Below are positions 1 to 11,285 of a stretch of 64,000 nt of DNA, piece after piece. A model generated the notes under the pieces. That model was not told the DNA's origin. It saw only the letters and a list, made by a program, of their open reading frames with translations, and searched no databases. Every line of letters starts with the position of its first letter. Position 1 is the stretch's first letter. The stretch is taken from positions 46,202,069 through 46,266,068 of the forward strand of contig OZ021723.1 in NCBI GenBank assembly GCA_963978545.1, read 5' to 3'. Source of the stretch: Linyphia triangularis (Eukaryota > Arthropoda > Arachnida > Araneae > Linyphiidae). The position numbers and the translations under genes are program-made.

Positions 1-47
1 ATAAATAATACAAAAGGCACTTCCTTTAATCAAGCGCAAAAAAAAAA

Positions 48-417
<370 letters not shown>

Positions 418-861
418 GGCAAAATTTATCAAATATTTTTAGCTCTTGGATAAAGTTCTAGTCACAACCAGAGGACTATCTGAACCCGAAAAAAAAAAAA
501 AATTGCAGTGATTTAGATTATTTTCAAAGTGAAATTTTTTGCCCTGTTCCCTTGTATAATGTTAACAATTATGTGATTATTTGTCGTCTACTCATTGGGG
601 CCAACACAATGGAATAAAACAGGGTTCTAGGCTATAGTAGAAATTGAGCTGTGAGGGGACGAAAATCGTAGGTCCACAAGCCACTTGCAATGGATAATGT
701 CAAGGTGCTTTGAGATCGGACTTGCCGATGAAACACAGCCTCTTTCCTAGATACTGAAAATAAAATTAATTCTATGTGAATTTCATTAAGTTGACTGTAA
801 ATTTCATTTTTACTTGTAGATCCACTTTTAAGTATATTTATGAACAGTTAGACATAAATCA
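418..861. other. Intergenic, nothing recognised
   Basis: AT-rich unique-looking DNA with no convincing reading frame, RNA gene or repeat. Confidence 0.6.
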
Positions 862-1307
862 AAATCCCAACAAAAACATCTCTGTAAATAGGTGCCAAGT
901 TCTTCATGCAATGATTACGGCCGTGAAAAGTATTGAGATCTAAAGTAGAGCCAAGTTTAAAATTGTTGTAAATTACGGTCAATGAAAATTAGTAAATGTT
1001 TTTCTCAAAGTCAAAATTCCCCTGCATAGGCCTAAATAACTAACCGTAAAAATATTTGTGGCACTTGGCCATTACTTACTCTGTTTTACTGACGCGTAAT
1101 GGCCAAGTCACACAAGCATTTTTATAGCTAGATATTTAGGCCTATGAAGGGGAATTTTGACTTTGAAAAAAAAATACTAATTTCCATTGCCCCTAATTTA
1201 CAAAAATTTTAAACTTGGCTCTACTTTAGATCTCAATACTTTTCACGGCCACAATCATTGCATGAAGAACTTGACGCCTTTTTACAGAGATGTTTTTGTT
1301 GGGATTT
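862..1307. repeat. 446-bp foldback (inverted repeat) element
   Basis: Left arm 862-1075 is matched by the reverse complement of right arm 1096-1307, at roughly 90% identity by eye with few gaps. The loop is about 20 nt. The outer end reads AAATCCCAACAAAAACATC on the left and its complement on the right; the inner end is CTTGGCCATTAC. There is no coding frame and I could not see a clear target-site duplication. The form fits a foldback MITE or a local inverted duplication. Transcription across it would give a long near-perfect hairpin RNA. Confidence 0.85.
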
Positions 1308-1539
1308 CATTTCTTTCTTTAAGGTACCAATTTAAAATTTATTATTTATTTGCACAGCAATAACTAGTTTTAAAATGTTCAGTGTTCATATTTTTAAACT
1401 TGCAAGAAAACTTCGTGGGATTGAAAGGGTTATGCATTCAATATGAATGATGATGATATAAAATTATTTTAAATAAATATTTAATTCAGATAAGCAAAAA
1501 AAAGTTGTCAAAGGAGAAAAAAAAATATTAACAATTGGC

Positions 1540-1575
1540 GATCATTTAGTAGGCGATAAAATATCGCCAATGATC
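1540..1575. repeat. Short bulged hairpin
   Basis: GATCATT (1540-1546) pairs with AATGATC (1569-1575), and GGCGATA (1552-1558) pairs with TATCGCC (1562-1568). There is a 3-nt loop and a 5-nt bulge on the left side. Its function is unknown and it may be chance. Confidence 0.5.
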
Positions 1576-2107
1576 AGTTTTATAATGCCAAGTACACTTT
1601 TTTTATTATTTCTTAATTTTAGAGGGTTTGCGGCGTGTGGCGAGAGTGTTTTCTATTTATATATGCTAAGAGCTATTAGTATTCTAAGTTTTATAATTTT
1701 AGCCCAATAAAAGTGTATTAATTAAAATCGAGATTCTAATTTTTCAAACAATGTCTTTTTAGGGGATTTGGATGGGAAACTCTCAATTTTTAGATTTAGT
1801 AATTTGATGATCAGTGAGTGAGTTTTGGATGAATAATGGAAATATGTCATTTTCTGCCATTTTTTAATTTGATTATCTCGACAACCAATATAATTGGTGA
1901 CTTGAAATTTAGGGGTCTTACTAAAGAGGCTAACAGCTACCTGTAAAAAAAATAATTCAGTTCTCAGGCATACTGTAATACACAGATATGAGAGGTCAAA
2001 ATACTGCTGAGTAGCTTCGGGTAAAATATGCCTACCGTGCACCTAGATATTTTATTTCAATACAACTAAAAATATAATACACTTCGATATTCAAATATTT
2101 CAGGTAA
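1576..2107. other. Intergenic, nothing recognised
   Basis: The minus-strand open frame at 1722-2042 (106 codons) has no recognisable domain and no start context, so I do not call it a gene. Confidence 0.5.
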
Positions 2108-2172
2108 GAAGTTATAACATGTTGATTATATAAAGAAGTTATAACATGTTGATTATATAAAGAAGTTATAAA
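2108..2172. repeat. 27-bp tandem repeat, about 2.4 copies
   Basis: Two identical 27-bp units, each starting GAAGTTATAACATGTTGATT, lie at 2108-2134 and 2135-2161, followed by a partial third copy. Confidence 0.9.
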
Positions 2173-3480
2173 ATTCTGGGTGGAAACATAATGTTTCTTT
2201 TAGTGAAAATTGAAAAACCCATTTATTTTATGATGACTAAAAATTTGATCGGATGTGATTAAATTAATTGAATAACATTTAAAATTAAGCACACAAATGA
2301 TTTTTTGTTATAATAAAGGAGACAAGAATATTTCTAAAATAATTCGTTGGATTTATAATTACAATTATATAATTGTCAATAATTTTAAAGAACGTAAAAA
2401 TTTACTTTAAAACTATATCTGTCAATTATTCATTTTTAAAATAAAACAGGATTAACTATGGTTAGGAGTTTTGTCTATAATACAACTATGAGGAAATAAT
2501 TTATTTCAAACATTGTACACAACTATAGTTATTGAGGGAAATTAACGACGTTGGTAGATAATTAAAAATTTAAAACACCAGTTGGAAAGACTCAACATAA
2601 GTTTATGTAGGATTAGGGTAATTGAGTTAATAAATTATGGAATCTCATTTTTCAAAAATATTTTTTAATCCATCTTTATATAAAAAGCTGAAAAATATCC
2701 TAAATGAATCAAATAACTTTACTTATTTGTAATTACTTAAATTATTTTATTTAACCTTAAATATAAAAGGTATTAAGCAATTCTAATTCACTAATTCTAA
2801 ATTAAAGTGGGTTTTTAAAGTTGCTTTAGTTACAGCGCTCCATCAGTAGTAAAGGTTTGTATACAGTTCATGAAAATGATTATTTCACTGAAAGAATACA
2901 AATAATTAATTTTAAATCCTATTTTAGTAACGCATTTTAAATATTCTACTAAATACATAAAACAAAAATTTACATTAATATTTTATGAATTTCGTGAAAC
3001 AATATGCGACATACACTCATTAAAAATTACTTATATTAATTATTTTCTTCTGCCTTTATAAATTATTGAAAACATACTTAGGATAATGTTTAAAACGAAA
3101 AGCTTTTCACAACAAATTTATCTGGATGAATCATTTACTAAAAATTAAAGAGAAAAAAGAATTCATAGCTATTCAAACTTAAAATAATTTTTAAGATTTC
3201 TAATTGAACATTTATCCTATTTTTTATATTCTTATTTTTATATTCTATTTTTTATAATCTTATTAGATGAATAAAACGAGGCAGATGCTATGTAATTTTT
3301 TAAAATTTATTTTTCTTTAAAAGCATCCAATTAAGAATAATATGTAATATAATTTACTTTAATTACTTAATACTTATACGGATATGTTCCTAATTGCATG
3401 TTGATACATTTGAGTGATCAGGTTATATATTTTTTTATTTGATTTATATTTTGAAAGATATAAATGTATTTTACATATTG
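2173..3480. other. Intergenic, nothing recognised
   Basis: Strongly AT-rich sequence with no supported gene or repeat unit. Confidence 0.6.
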
Positions 3481-4310
3481 CTGCGTGGCCAAACGTTGCG
3501 GAGACCCGTCATAGTGTATAGGTCCTAGCTTTTAACGCTTCACGGACAGGCTCCCTTTGCTCGCCTTAAAGTTCATTGCTGCGAAAACACCAGGCTCGCT
3601 TCAAGCGCTAAAAAGGTCTTTGGAAAGTAAGGACAGGCTCGCTTCGCTAGCTAGAAGATTTATTCATGCGTAAACCGTTATTATAAGAACCTCCTCCCCT
3701 GTCGAAAAAAATAATCCTCGTTAATATGATAGTACAATTCCCTTCATCTCTCTGAGAATATTTAAACATAGTGTTTGTGAATTGAATACTATGTTTCAAA
3801 AGTCAAATTTGAAGGGCAAAACAACTTATGCTGAAAACTGAAATTTCGGAGCCCTAAGCCTATTAGAAGTCGCTTTGTAAAAAATTCATTAATAAAAAAC
3901 GTATTAACATTGCAACATTCTGTTTGTCAAAAGTCCAATTAGAAGGCCCAAACTACTTATGCTGAAAATTTCAAAGCTGTACGCTTATTAGATGTAGCTT
4001 TGTAAAAATATTAATTAAAAACTATTTACAATTTTAACATTCTATTTGTCAAAAAACCAATCAGAATGCCAAATCTACTTAAGTCAAAAATTTCAGAGCT
4101 ATTCGCTTATTAAAAGTGGTTTTGCAAGAAACATTTTTTAATTAATTAAAAAATAATTGGAAAAAAAAAATTGAAATTTTAATTTTCTCTTTGTCAAAAA
4201 CCAAATTAGAAGTCTAAAGCTAATCATGTTGCAAATTTCAGAGCTATACGCCTATAGAAACTCTCTTTCTACAGAGGGACAGACACAAATACTCTTTGTT
4301 TTATTATTTT
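3481..4310 (-). mobile_element. Helitron-like non-autonomous element, copy A
   Basis: A GC-richer head (3481-3660) is followed by four degenerate units about 115-150 bp apart, with anchors near 3821, 3951, 4071 and 4221. Each unit contains variants of ACTTATGCTGAAAATTTC followed by GAGCTATACGCCTATTAGAA. It ends near a segment containing CTCTTTGTTTTATTATT. The same order of head, four units and tail recurs at 22280-22893, so this is a dispersed element. The class rests on the other copy, which begins with CTAG (a Helitron 3' end read on the minus strand). No transposase or helicase is encoded. Confidence 0.55.
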
Positions 4311-6924
4311 GCACTTGTGACATTCCTATATTTACTAATTGGTAATTCATATAATTTTTTATTACAACTTTAAAGGTTAGTAGAAAATATAAATCGAAAA
4401 ATTTAACAAGTATGAATAAGATGATGAAAGTTTTTTAAATTGAGAATATTTCTGCTTACATCTCACTCCTTGTTTAAAAAGATAATAAGCGTGACTATAA
4501 CGAAACAATGCAGAATTTGATATTTTTTATACCACATCTCCCTTATCAAATTAAGTTTCCTTATTCAATCAAGTAACATAATTTTCGCACATCAGAGTAT
4601 TGTGTATGGAATTTTAAAATGCTTTTATGACATTAAACTTAGATCTTTACACTTTGGAACCATCCCTCCGAAACAAATTATTTGAATTGAAGATCCAATT
4701 TCATAAATGGAACATTCAAAGTGACTACTCGCATTTTAAACTATTTAAGTAGGTTTTCTTTAATGAGTTTAATTTTATCCATTGCGGTAAATTTTTATTC
4801 ATGTTATTTTAAACTACAGAAATTGATGTTAAAGATGTAAATAAAAGCTTGGTTGAATATTTTCTTCCATAATGAACTATCTGCTTCAATTTCATTTTCT
4901 CTGTTATTGAGTACATTTATTTTAAAAACATGAGTAATTCTTTAAAAAGAACATGAAAGGAAAAGGAAAGATAATTTTGTGTGCGTACTTATTCACCATA
5001 ACTTCAGTAAAGTAATTTTGAATAGAAAGATAATTCAGCGATCGTTTTGCATTCAACTTTTATGTATTTATAACACATTTAATTATATTTTCAGCTGCCA
5101 CACAACAATAACGTAATGAAAAGCTTATACAATTTCTCTGACATTTTACCTGAGATCCGACCACAAGTCAAATCGAAGTTATCGCCGGGATGAATTTTCA
5201 AACCGAAATTGAACAGAAAGTACCGAAGATGGTGACGATGATTAATTTACAAATCCTTAAACTATATCGTATAAACTATAAATGCTTCGGATATGGACCA
5301 TATACCGTTTGAAAATCTCGATCAGATTACAAGGATTACATAAAATTCAATCTGTAGTTATAATCGGACGTGCTTTCAAATTTGATCTTAATAAATCGTA
5401 TATGCCCGTAGGAAGTTCACATCTTGACTGCAAATAGAGATATTGGATTAAAACTGGGATATTCGGTGGCAAGTTTCTTACAAAGTATGTCGCCGAACAG
5501 GATAATTTAGTCATTTTCATCAATAAAAAAATCTATGAGTTTACATTGTTTTGTTATGTTGTTAACAGGGAGACTTAAGGAGCAAGAGGTTTCAGTTATT
5601 AAATGTTGATAAATTGTACATGTATGGTATCCGGAACTGATCTGCCAAATAAAAACATGTGACTTTTGCTGTGACAATCATTATTTTTCTTTTTAATTGT
5701 ATCGGTAAATTAGCGTTCTGTAGCAGAATTTTTAGTTTCTTTTTTCAATATTTAGTGCAACTAGAATTCTACAACGAATATTTAATATATTTTTATTTAA
5801 ATGCTAATCTCATAAATAAAACCTTAGATAATAAAAATATATATATTTAATACTAGTTAATTACATCTTCATTAACAGCAAGATAAACTTTCACTGCATC
5901 GTTAGTTTTAATTACCACTTATGGTATTAAGAATTTGCCCAAAAGTTTTGGGCTGAAAAGATTGTTCAAATGTTTTTTATAGTCTCGACTGTTGTAAGCT
6001 TTATAATATAATTTATCAAACAATGGTATTTTACCAAGCAATTTTCTAATTATACTAGAAACCTTCTGAAGTTTATATTTTTACTATTCAATTTTAAAGC
6101 ACAAGCTTTTTTATATACCTTTAGTCAATAAGAGTAGACTAGTAAATAAATTCAATTCAGCCACCCAGCCAGCTTTTCCCCGTAGAGAAAGAAAGAATTT
6201 AAGAAACGAAATAGACATGAAGGCTCTTTTATGCACTTTTACAAAATGTGTAAATTTTCTGATTTTTTCGACAGTTGGCTTTTCTATGTATAACAATAGT
6301 TCTATATTTAAAATCCTTCAGTCGTATTTTAATTTTTAAAAAATAAGGAGTCTTAGAGTGTTTTAACTTTAACTTAACTGACTTATATTTTTATGGTTCA
6401 TCCAATTGAAATCAGTGGTAAAAATATTGCCGTACATTTATAAACCTATTTTTCTATTTTTAAAATCTTTAATATGATACCCAAAATGTAATGTAGGTTT
6501 TGGAGCGTCTTCATTTTTAAGTGTTGATAACAGTAATCCATGTGACTTTCATTTGATTTTTTTTTTAATTCCTATTTAGACAGGTGACTCATTGTAAAGC
6601 AAATGTAAATAAAATCCACATGATAATAATGTTTCAATTTTGAATAAACGATTTTTATATTATATAAAAAATATAAATAGACAAGAAATATAAGCGATTG
6701 TTGACCGAAAAAAATCACATTTCCTGGTAATGTCTATGTTGCGATAGTATATCATAACAATTAAAAAATGATTTTACCTATACTTAATTAATCTGGCCAT
6801 ACATAGAAAAATATTAAAATTGTAACATAACGTATATACTCTTAAAAATCGATTTCAACTTATTCAAGTGTATTCTGAGAAATAGTGTTCTACATCTTTA
6901 GTTGGTCAGCTTTCAAAAAATATA
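4311..6924. other. Intergenic, nothing recognised
   Basis: AT-rich DNA. The stretch 5150-5500 is less AT-rich than its surroundings and could be an old repeat, but I recognise nothing in it. Short frames such as 5659-5850 and 6111-6296 show no domain. Confidence 0.5.
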
Positions 6925-7045
6925 TTTCGAGTGATGTGGACGAGAGATGGGATTAAGCTATTTGCTATCATCCAATCAAACTGCAACTGGAAGATCTACT
7001 CTTTATCAATGATAAATAATTCTATCAAGTTTGAAGAGAAAAAGT
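6925..7045 (+). repeat. Diverged dispersed repeat, copy 1
   Basis: This segment aligns by eye with 57395-57510. Both carry ATTAA.CTATTTGC, then ATCCAATCA, then CTG.AACT.GG.AGAT, then TATC.ATGA.AAT.AATTC, at roughly 75% identity. It overlaps a 64-codon frame that I do not regard as a gene. The family is not recognised. Confidence 0.45.
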
Positions 7046-8156
7046 TATTCAGTGGCATTGAATCGATGGTTTTCTTCCTAGTAGTTAAAGACTATAAAAA
7101 GTCTATATTGGTTCAAAATCGCTAAAATAAGTTGCAATTGCACATTAAATTTGGCAATGAATTTTAATGAATTATAATAAAACTTTTTTTTATTGTTATA
7201 CCTATCAAAATATTAAATTAATTTGACAAAAAATTACGATAAGTATTTTTGATTTGGGAATTTTTTACACCTCCGGACCTATTCATAACTATCCCAAATT
7301 CATTGACAAACATATAAATTTCGCAAAAAGACCAAAAATTTTATTAGCGAATAACACATCGCCCGATGAAGACTATTCCCATTTCCCTTACCGCTTTAAT
7401 CACCACCTTTTTATCTTCTATGTCCCTTTTTCTCCAAGAGTGAGGAATAATGAAAGAAGAGAAAGGCAGTTCCCATTACAGCTAGCTACTCTTGATATAA
7501 AGAAGGAAGACATCTCGGATTGCTTTTTTTTTTTATGTGTGAATCTCTGTAGCACTTTTACGGATGGCAGGTGACTCCAGGGAAACTCTAGACGTAAAAA
7601 AAAAATAGTGCAGAGAGGCGAGTTGTGTGCTGGAGAAACGGACATCCTAAGTACAGACGGACGGAGTTTGATTTGCTGTGAGAAATGAAGATAAGAAACG
7701 AACTGAAACATTAATGCTCTCCAAGAATAATATATGGATTTTGGGAAACTGAAAAGTGACTAGTATGGGACCATCACTTAGGAAACAGAGAAGACATTGG
7801 AAAAAATATTGCTTCTATACTATTTATTTGTGTACTGGTAGAAGTGTACTATGTTTCGCTGAGGATATTTGAGCATACATTTTTAGCTTTTAATATATAT
7901 TCGATCATTGTCTATCTCGGAATTTTCTTATGCAAAAAATATAATGCTTTTCGGATAGTTTTGTTTAGAACGAAAAACGCATAATATTTAATTTTTATTA
8001 AATAAATAAAATATTTATCTACATTGCTTTTAATATATATATATATCTTTAAAGCTATTCTGAAAATAAATTTGTCTAAGTAATTATATCTATAAGATAG
8101 TGAACACGCTAACTAAATAAGAAATCCGAAAATATTCGAGCAGCTGCGGCTTCAGC
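7046..8156. other. Intergenic, nothing recognised
   Basis: Two overlapping frames of about 100 codons on opposite strands (7254-7574 and 7418-7711) have no recognisable motif. The stretch 7340-7720 is somewhat less AT-rich and may be an old repeat. Confidence 0.45.
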
Positions 8157-8206
8157 TATTCCTCTTTGATGTGAAAGTCTTTTGACTTTCACATCAAAGA
8201 GGAATA
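8157..8206. repeat. Perfect 23-bp hairpin
   Basis: The 23 bases at 8157-8179 are followed by TTTT and then their exact reverse complement at 8184-8206. It lies about 190 bp upstream of the 5' LTR and outside the retrotransposon. The arms have no mismatch, unlike the other old repeats in this window. Confidence 0.95.
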
Positions 8207-8395
8207 CTTGAAAGACTTGATTGACTTGAAAGGCTTTTCCTCATCTTGTATCATTTGTTGTAAAATGAAAATTCACAGCATGTTATCAATATTTTGATTG
8301 GGAACCACCAAATTAGGCTATAAATTGCTTATCCCATCCCGCGGCTAACTTAAGTTTCAATAACTTTTTAATTCATTGGCCAGTGAGTGTAGTAA

Positions 8396-8399
8396 GTAT
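8396..8399. repeat. Target-site duplication GTAT (5' copy)
   Basis: GTAT immediately precedes the first T of the 5' LTR and recurs just after the 3' LTR at 14457-14460. Ty3/gypsy integrases typically generate 4-6 bp duplications. Confidence 0.9.
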
Positions 8400-8609
8400 T
8401 GTTGCACAAATTGTCTGTATATATTGTAAATAGTGACGTATTATTTCAAAATTCTATTGTAATTTATTTGTATCTTATTTTATTTATTAATTAATAGCGA
8501 TTATACAAGTTAGAAAAAGGTGGCAACACCTGAAGTAATCGAGAAGTTTCGAGATATTTCGTTCCCGATGAATTGGCTGGAAATTTCGAGAATGTCTCAC
8601 GCGCTTGTA

Positions 8610-8643
8610 TATAAAAAGACTGGAGAACGGGAAAGTTTTCAGA
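8610..8643 (+). promoter_or_regulatory. LTR core promoter: TATA box and initiator-like site
   Basis: TATAAAAAG (8610-8618) lies 31 bp upstream of the A in TTTTCAGATT (A at 8641). That is the normal TATA-to-start spacing, and TCAGATT resembles the arthropod initiator. The predicted transcript start, and so the U3/R border, is about 8641. The same motifs occur in the 3' LTR. Confidence 0.7.
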
Positions 8644-8807
8644 TTGACTTTGGACTTCGATAAAAGCTTATCGCTTTGTTTACCTATTAGAGTGAGCTTG
8701 TATAATCGCTGTATTCGAAGTTATTTTTTTTGCTAAAGCTTGTGTTGAAGCTTGTGAGCGATTACACTGTTACCTGTGGATAAATTTTATGAGTTTTCTG
8801 AAGAGAG

Positions 8808-8813
8808 AATAAA
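8808..8813 (+). promoter_or_regulatory. Polyadenylation signal AATAAA in LTR
   Basis: AATAAA lies near the 3' end of the LTR. The functional copy for the element's RNA would be its equivalent at 14395-14400 in the 3' LTR. Confidence 0.7.
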
Positions 8814-8870
8814 TATTTTTATACTGTAAAAACTGTGCCATCATTGCCTCAGCGGAAAAATTCATAACAG

Positions 8871-8886
8871 TGGTGTCAGAAGTGGG
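8871..8886 (+). promoter_or_regulatory. Primer-binding site, tRNA-Leu type
   Basis: TGGTGTCAGAAGTGGG starts two bases after the LTR end. Its complement, CCCACTTCTGACACCA, is the expected 3' end of an arthropod tRNA-Leu including CCA. The tRNA identity comes from my knowledge of tRNA-Leu sequences, not from a search. Confidence 0.85.
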
Positions 8887-8901
8887 GTCTCGTAATTTTG
8901 A

Positions 8902-10326
8902 ATGCCGACAACTAGAGGAATGATGGAAGACCAAATGAAACAATTAATGGAAATGATTGCTGGAATAAAAGCCGGACAAGAATCCACGGCCGCTGAAATG
9001 AAAGCCGAAATAAAAGCCGGACAAGAATCCACGGCCGCTGAAATAAAAGCCGGACAAGAATCAACCGCCGCTACAATCTCCGCTGGTCAAGCGCGTCAAG
9101 AAACGACAAATGCCGAACTCGCCGCTACAATCGCCGCTGGTCAAGCCCGTCAAGAAACGACAAATGCCGAACTCGCCGCTGCAATCGCCACCTGCCGAGA
9201 ATCCACATCAGCAGCTATAATTGGGATTAAAGAAGAAATGCAATCCGAACTAGCTACAATGGTGGAATCTACGATAATAGAGACTACTACCAGTGTTCTA
9301 CAATCGGTAAAAGAAGATGTTCTGAGTGAAGTAAGAAAAGAAATCAGTGAGAGTTTTGAGGCGGTTAATGGGAAAGTTGACTGCTTGGGAGAAAAGGTTT
9401 CTACAATGAAAGGAGATCTTGTGACTGTGAGGAATGAAATCGAAGAAAAGGTTTCCACCATGAAAGAGGAACAGGAAAAGTTTCATGACGCTGTTGAAGA
9501 AAGGCTACGGAAAATTGAAAAGCGGGAAGCTATGACCGTTGCAACGCCTAAATGGGATGTTTCCACTCCCTTCATTGCGCCACGTTCCAACATCAAAGTA
9601 GCCACTTTTGATGGGAGGTCGTCTTGGCGCGTTTATCAAACGCAGTTTGAAATGATTGCTTCTGCGAATGGTTGGGACGATACTTCGAAGGCATTCCATC
9701 TCGCAGCATTTCTTCGAGGTGAAGCTGCTGACATTTTACAGACACTACCTGAAGAGAAGCGGGGAGAATTCGTGGCGCTGGCAAGTGCGTTGGAATTAAG
9801 GTTTGGGGAGCAACATCTCAAGGATTATAACAGACTGCAACTGAAAGTGAGACAGCAGAAGGCCAATGAAACTCTTCAAGAATTGGCATCGGATGTAGAA
9901 AGACTGTCGCTCCTCGCTTTCCCAGACTGTCCCTCGGACGTACGAGATAACCTATCTCTTCAGTATTTCGTGGATGCCATCAAAGATCCCGACATACAGC
10001 AAGCTACCAGGATGTCAGACAGCAAAGATCTAAAGTCCACCCTCGTCTATGCCATGAGAGTAGAAGCCGCACAGCAAGCTTCTAGAAAAGATCGGCGTTT
10101 CGTACGTGGAACATTGGCAGACGATTCCTCTGAACTTTTCACGAAGAAGTTTCAAGAACTGGAAAACAAGATGGAGCGAATTATGAGAAATATTCCTGGT
10201 TCGAAGGATCGAAAAACTAGAGTGGTTTGTTGGCTCTGCAACCGGGAAGGACATTTCAGACGTGATTGCCCTGAATTGGACAGGAGAGGGGACAGACCCT
10301 CGTCCGAGCCTCAGCAGTTAAACTAA
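8902..10326 (+). CDS. gag: Gag polyprotein, apparently intact
   Basis: A 474-residue Gag, the structural protein that packages element RNA into cytoplasmic virus-like particles. The ATG is the first after the primer-binding site. Residues about 15-110 hold imperfect tandem repeats of AGQESTAAEIK and AGQARQETTNAEL type. Residues 110-220 are charged and heptad-like (likely coiled coil, with EKVSTMK occurring twice). Residues about 235-400 resemble a retrotransposon capsid domain (WRVYQTQF, FLRGEAADIL, LELRFG). The C-terminus has one zinc knuckle CX2CX4HX4C at C443, C446, H451 and C456, for nucleic-acid binding. There are no stops or frameshifts. The stop follows directly on a GTTAAAC heptamer thought to shift ribosomes into pol. 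Confidence 0.93.
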   Translation: MPTTRGMMEDQMKQLMEMIAGIKAGQESTAAEMKAEIKAGQESTAAEIKAGQESTAATISAGQARQETTNAELAATIAAGQARQETTNAELAAAIATCRESTSAAIIGIKEEMQSELATMVESTIIETTTSVLQSVKEDVLSEVRKEISESFEAVNGKVDCLGEKVSTMKGDLVTVRNEIEEKVSTMKEEQEKFHDAVEERLRKIEKREAMTVATPKWDVSTPFIAPRSNIKVATFDGRSSWRVYQTQFEMIASANGWDDTSKAFHLAAFLRGEAADILQTLPEEKRGEFVALASALELRFGEQHLKDYNRLQLKVRQQKANETLQELASDVERLSLLAFPDCPSDVRDNLSLQYFVDAIKDPDIQQATRMSDSKDLKSTLVYAMRVEAAQQASRKDRRFVRGTLADDSSELFTKKFQELENKMERIMRNIPGSKDRKTRVVCWLCNREGHFRRDCPELDRRGDRPSSEPQQLN

Positions 10327-10357
10327 AGAGCGGCTATCTCGCGAGGCGGAGGTCGCC
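10317..10357 (+). promoter_or_regulatory. Candidate -1 ribosomal frameshift site (GTTAAAC)
   Basis: GTTAAAC lies at 10317-10323 with gag-frame codons TTA and AAC, followed at once by the gag stop TAA. The pol frame is -1 relative to gag and is open from 10275 onward, overlapping gag by 52 nt. Tandem slippage of TTA/AAC to GTT/AAA enters pol. GUUAAAC is the slippery sequence assigned to equine arteritis virus, so this non-UUU variant has precedent. GC-rich sequence follows, with possible short stems CGGC/GCCG (10331-10334 with 10355-10358) or GGCG/CGCC (10345-10348 with 10354-10357). The structure is weakly supported. Confidence 0.7.
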
Positions 10358-11282
10358 GTGTAGAGCAGGTGGTGCCCCACTCAGCCTCTATCACATCTCA
10401 TCCCTTCAAGGAGGAAACCATGGTTTATTCGTGGAGGGCAAGATCAATGGAACTCCCTGTCGTCTAATAGTTGACTCAGGGGCAAATGTAACCATTTTAC
10501 GGACGGATGTAGCCCGGCGCCTGGACAGCCAACCTCTTTATACGGCGCCTTCAGTTTCACTGCAAACTGTGACTGGTGACAAAATTTCTGTGCATGGGAA
10601 ATTAAATGTCAACATCTCTTTTGGATTTCACACCTACACTCACACCGTTTACGTCGCTGAAATTATTGACCCATGTATTCTTGGATTGGACTTTTTAAAG
10701 AGAAATGGAATTACTTTGAATTTCGAGAAAGGCGAGCTTCAAACGGGGAAAGAAGAAGTTCCATTGTTCGGTTTGGACTCGGAAGAGCCGTGTGCATATC
10801 GAATAGTAGCTCTTGAAGACATCACCATCCCTTCCATGACAGATTTGGTTGTAAAAGGTTCAACAAAGCTCCCGAAGGCCTTCCGATTTGGAGTAACGGA
10901 CTTCCCATCATCGAATAGCGTCCCGAAAGGAGTGGTAGTAGGAGCGACGCTTGTGGATCTCTCTCAAGAGGTGGTGCATGTGAGAATGGCCAACATCGGT
11001 GATTCTAAGAGAGTTATCAAGAAAGGAGAAGAAATTGCCACTTGCACACCTGTTACAAGCATCAAACGAGGATCGAAGGAGCTTCCGACCGCACCACCCG
11101 CGGATTTAGTGGACCAGCTTCTCGAAGACTCTCGGTTGGAAAGAAGGCAAGAGAAGATTGTCGGAAACCTTATAAAAGAATTTCAAGACATTTTCTCCAT
11201 GTCGTCGAAAGATGTAGGAAGAACAGAGCTTACTCAACATCGAATCGATACTGGGACCCATTTACCTATTAAACAACATCCT

Positions 11283-11285
11283 TGA
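11283..11285 (+). other. In-frame TGA stop in pol, between protease and RT
   Basis: The same frame continues for hundreds of codons on both sides. The codon sits in a basic stretch typical of the RT N-terminus (after IKQHP), where Arg is expected. That fits a CGA to TGA transition at a CpG. It separates protease from reverse transcriptase. Confidence 0.85.

Larger units (their letters stand above)
8400..8869 (+). repeat. 5' LTR (470 bp)
   Basis: Begins TGTTGCACAAATTG and ends ATTCATAACA, with TG...CA termini. It aligns without gaps to 13987-14456 at a constant offset of 5587. Five substitutions separate them, at 8470 G/T, 8564 C/T, 8707 C/T, 8723 A/G and 8764 A/G (5' base/3' base). It holds a TATA box, an initiator-like motif and a polyadenylation signal. 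Confidence 0.97.

Noticed and set aside
9150..9461. Minus-strand frames opposite gag
   Set aside because: Shadows of the gag coding sequence. The plus strand has a clear capsid-like region and a zinc knuckle.
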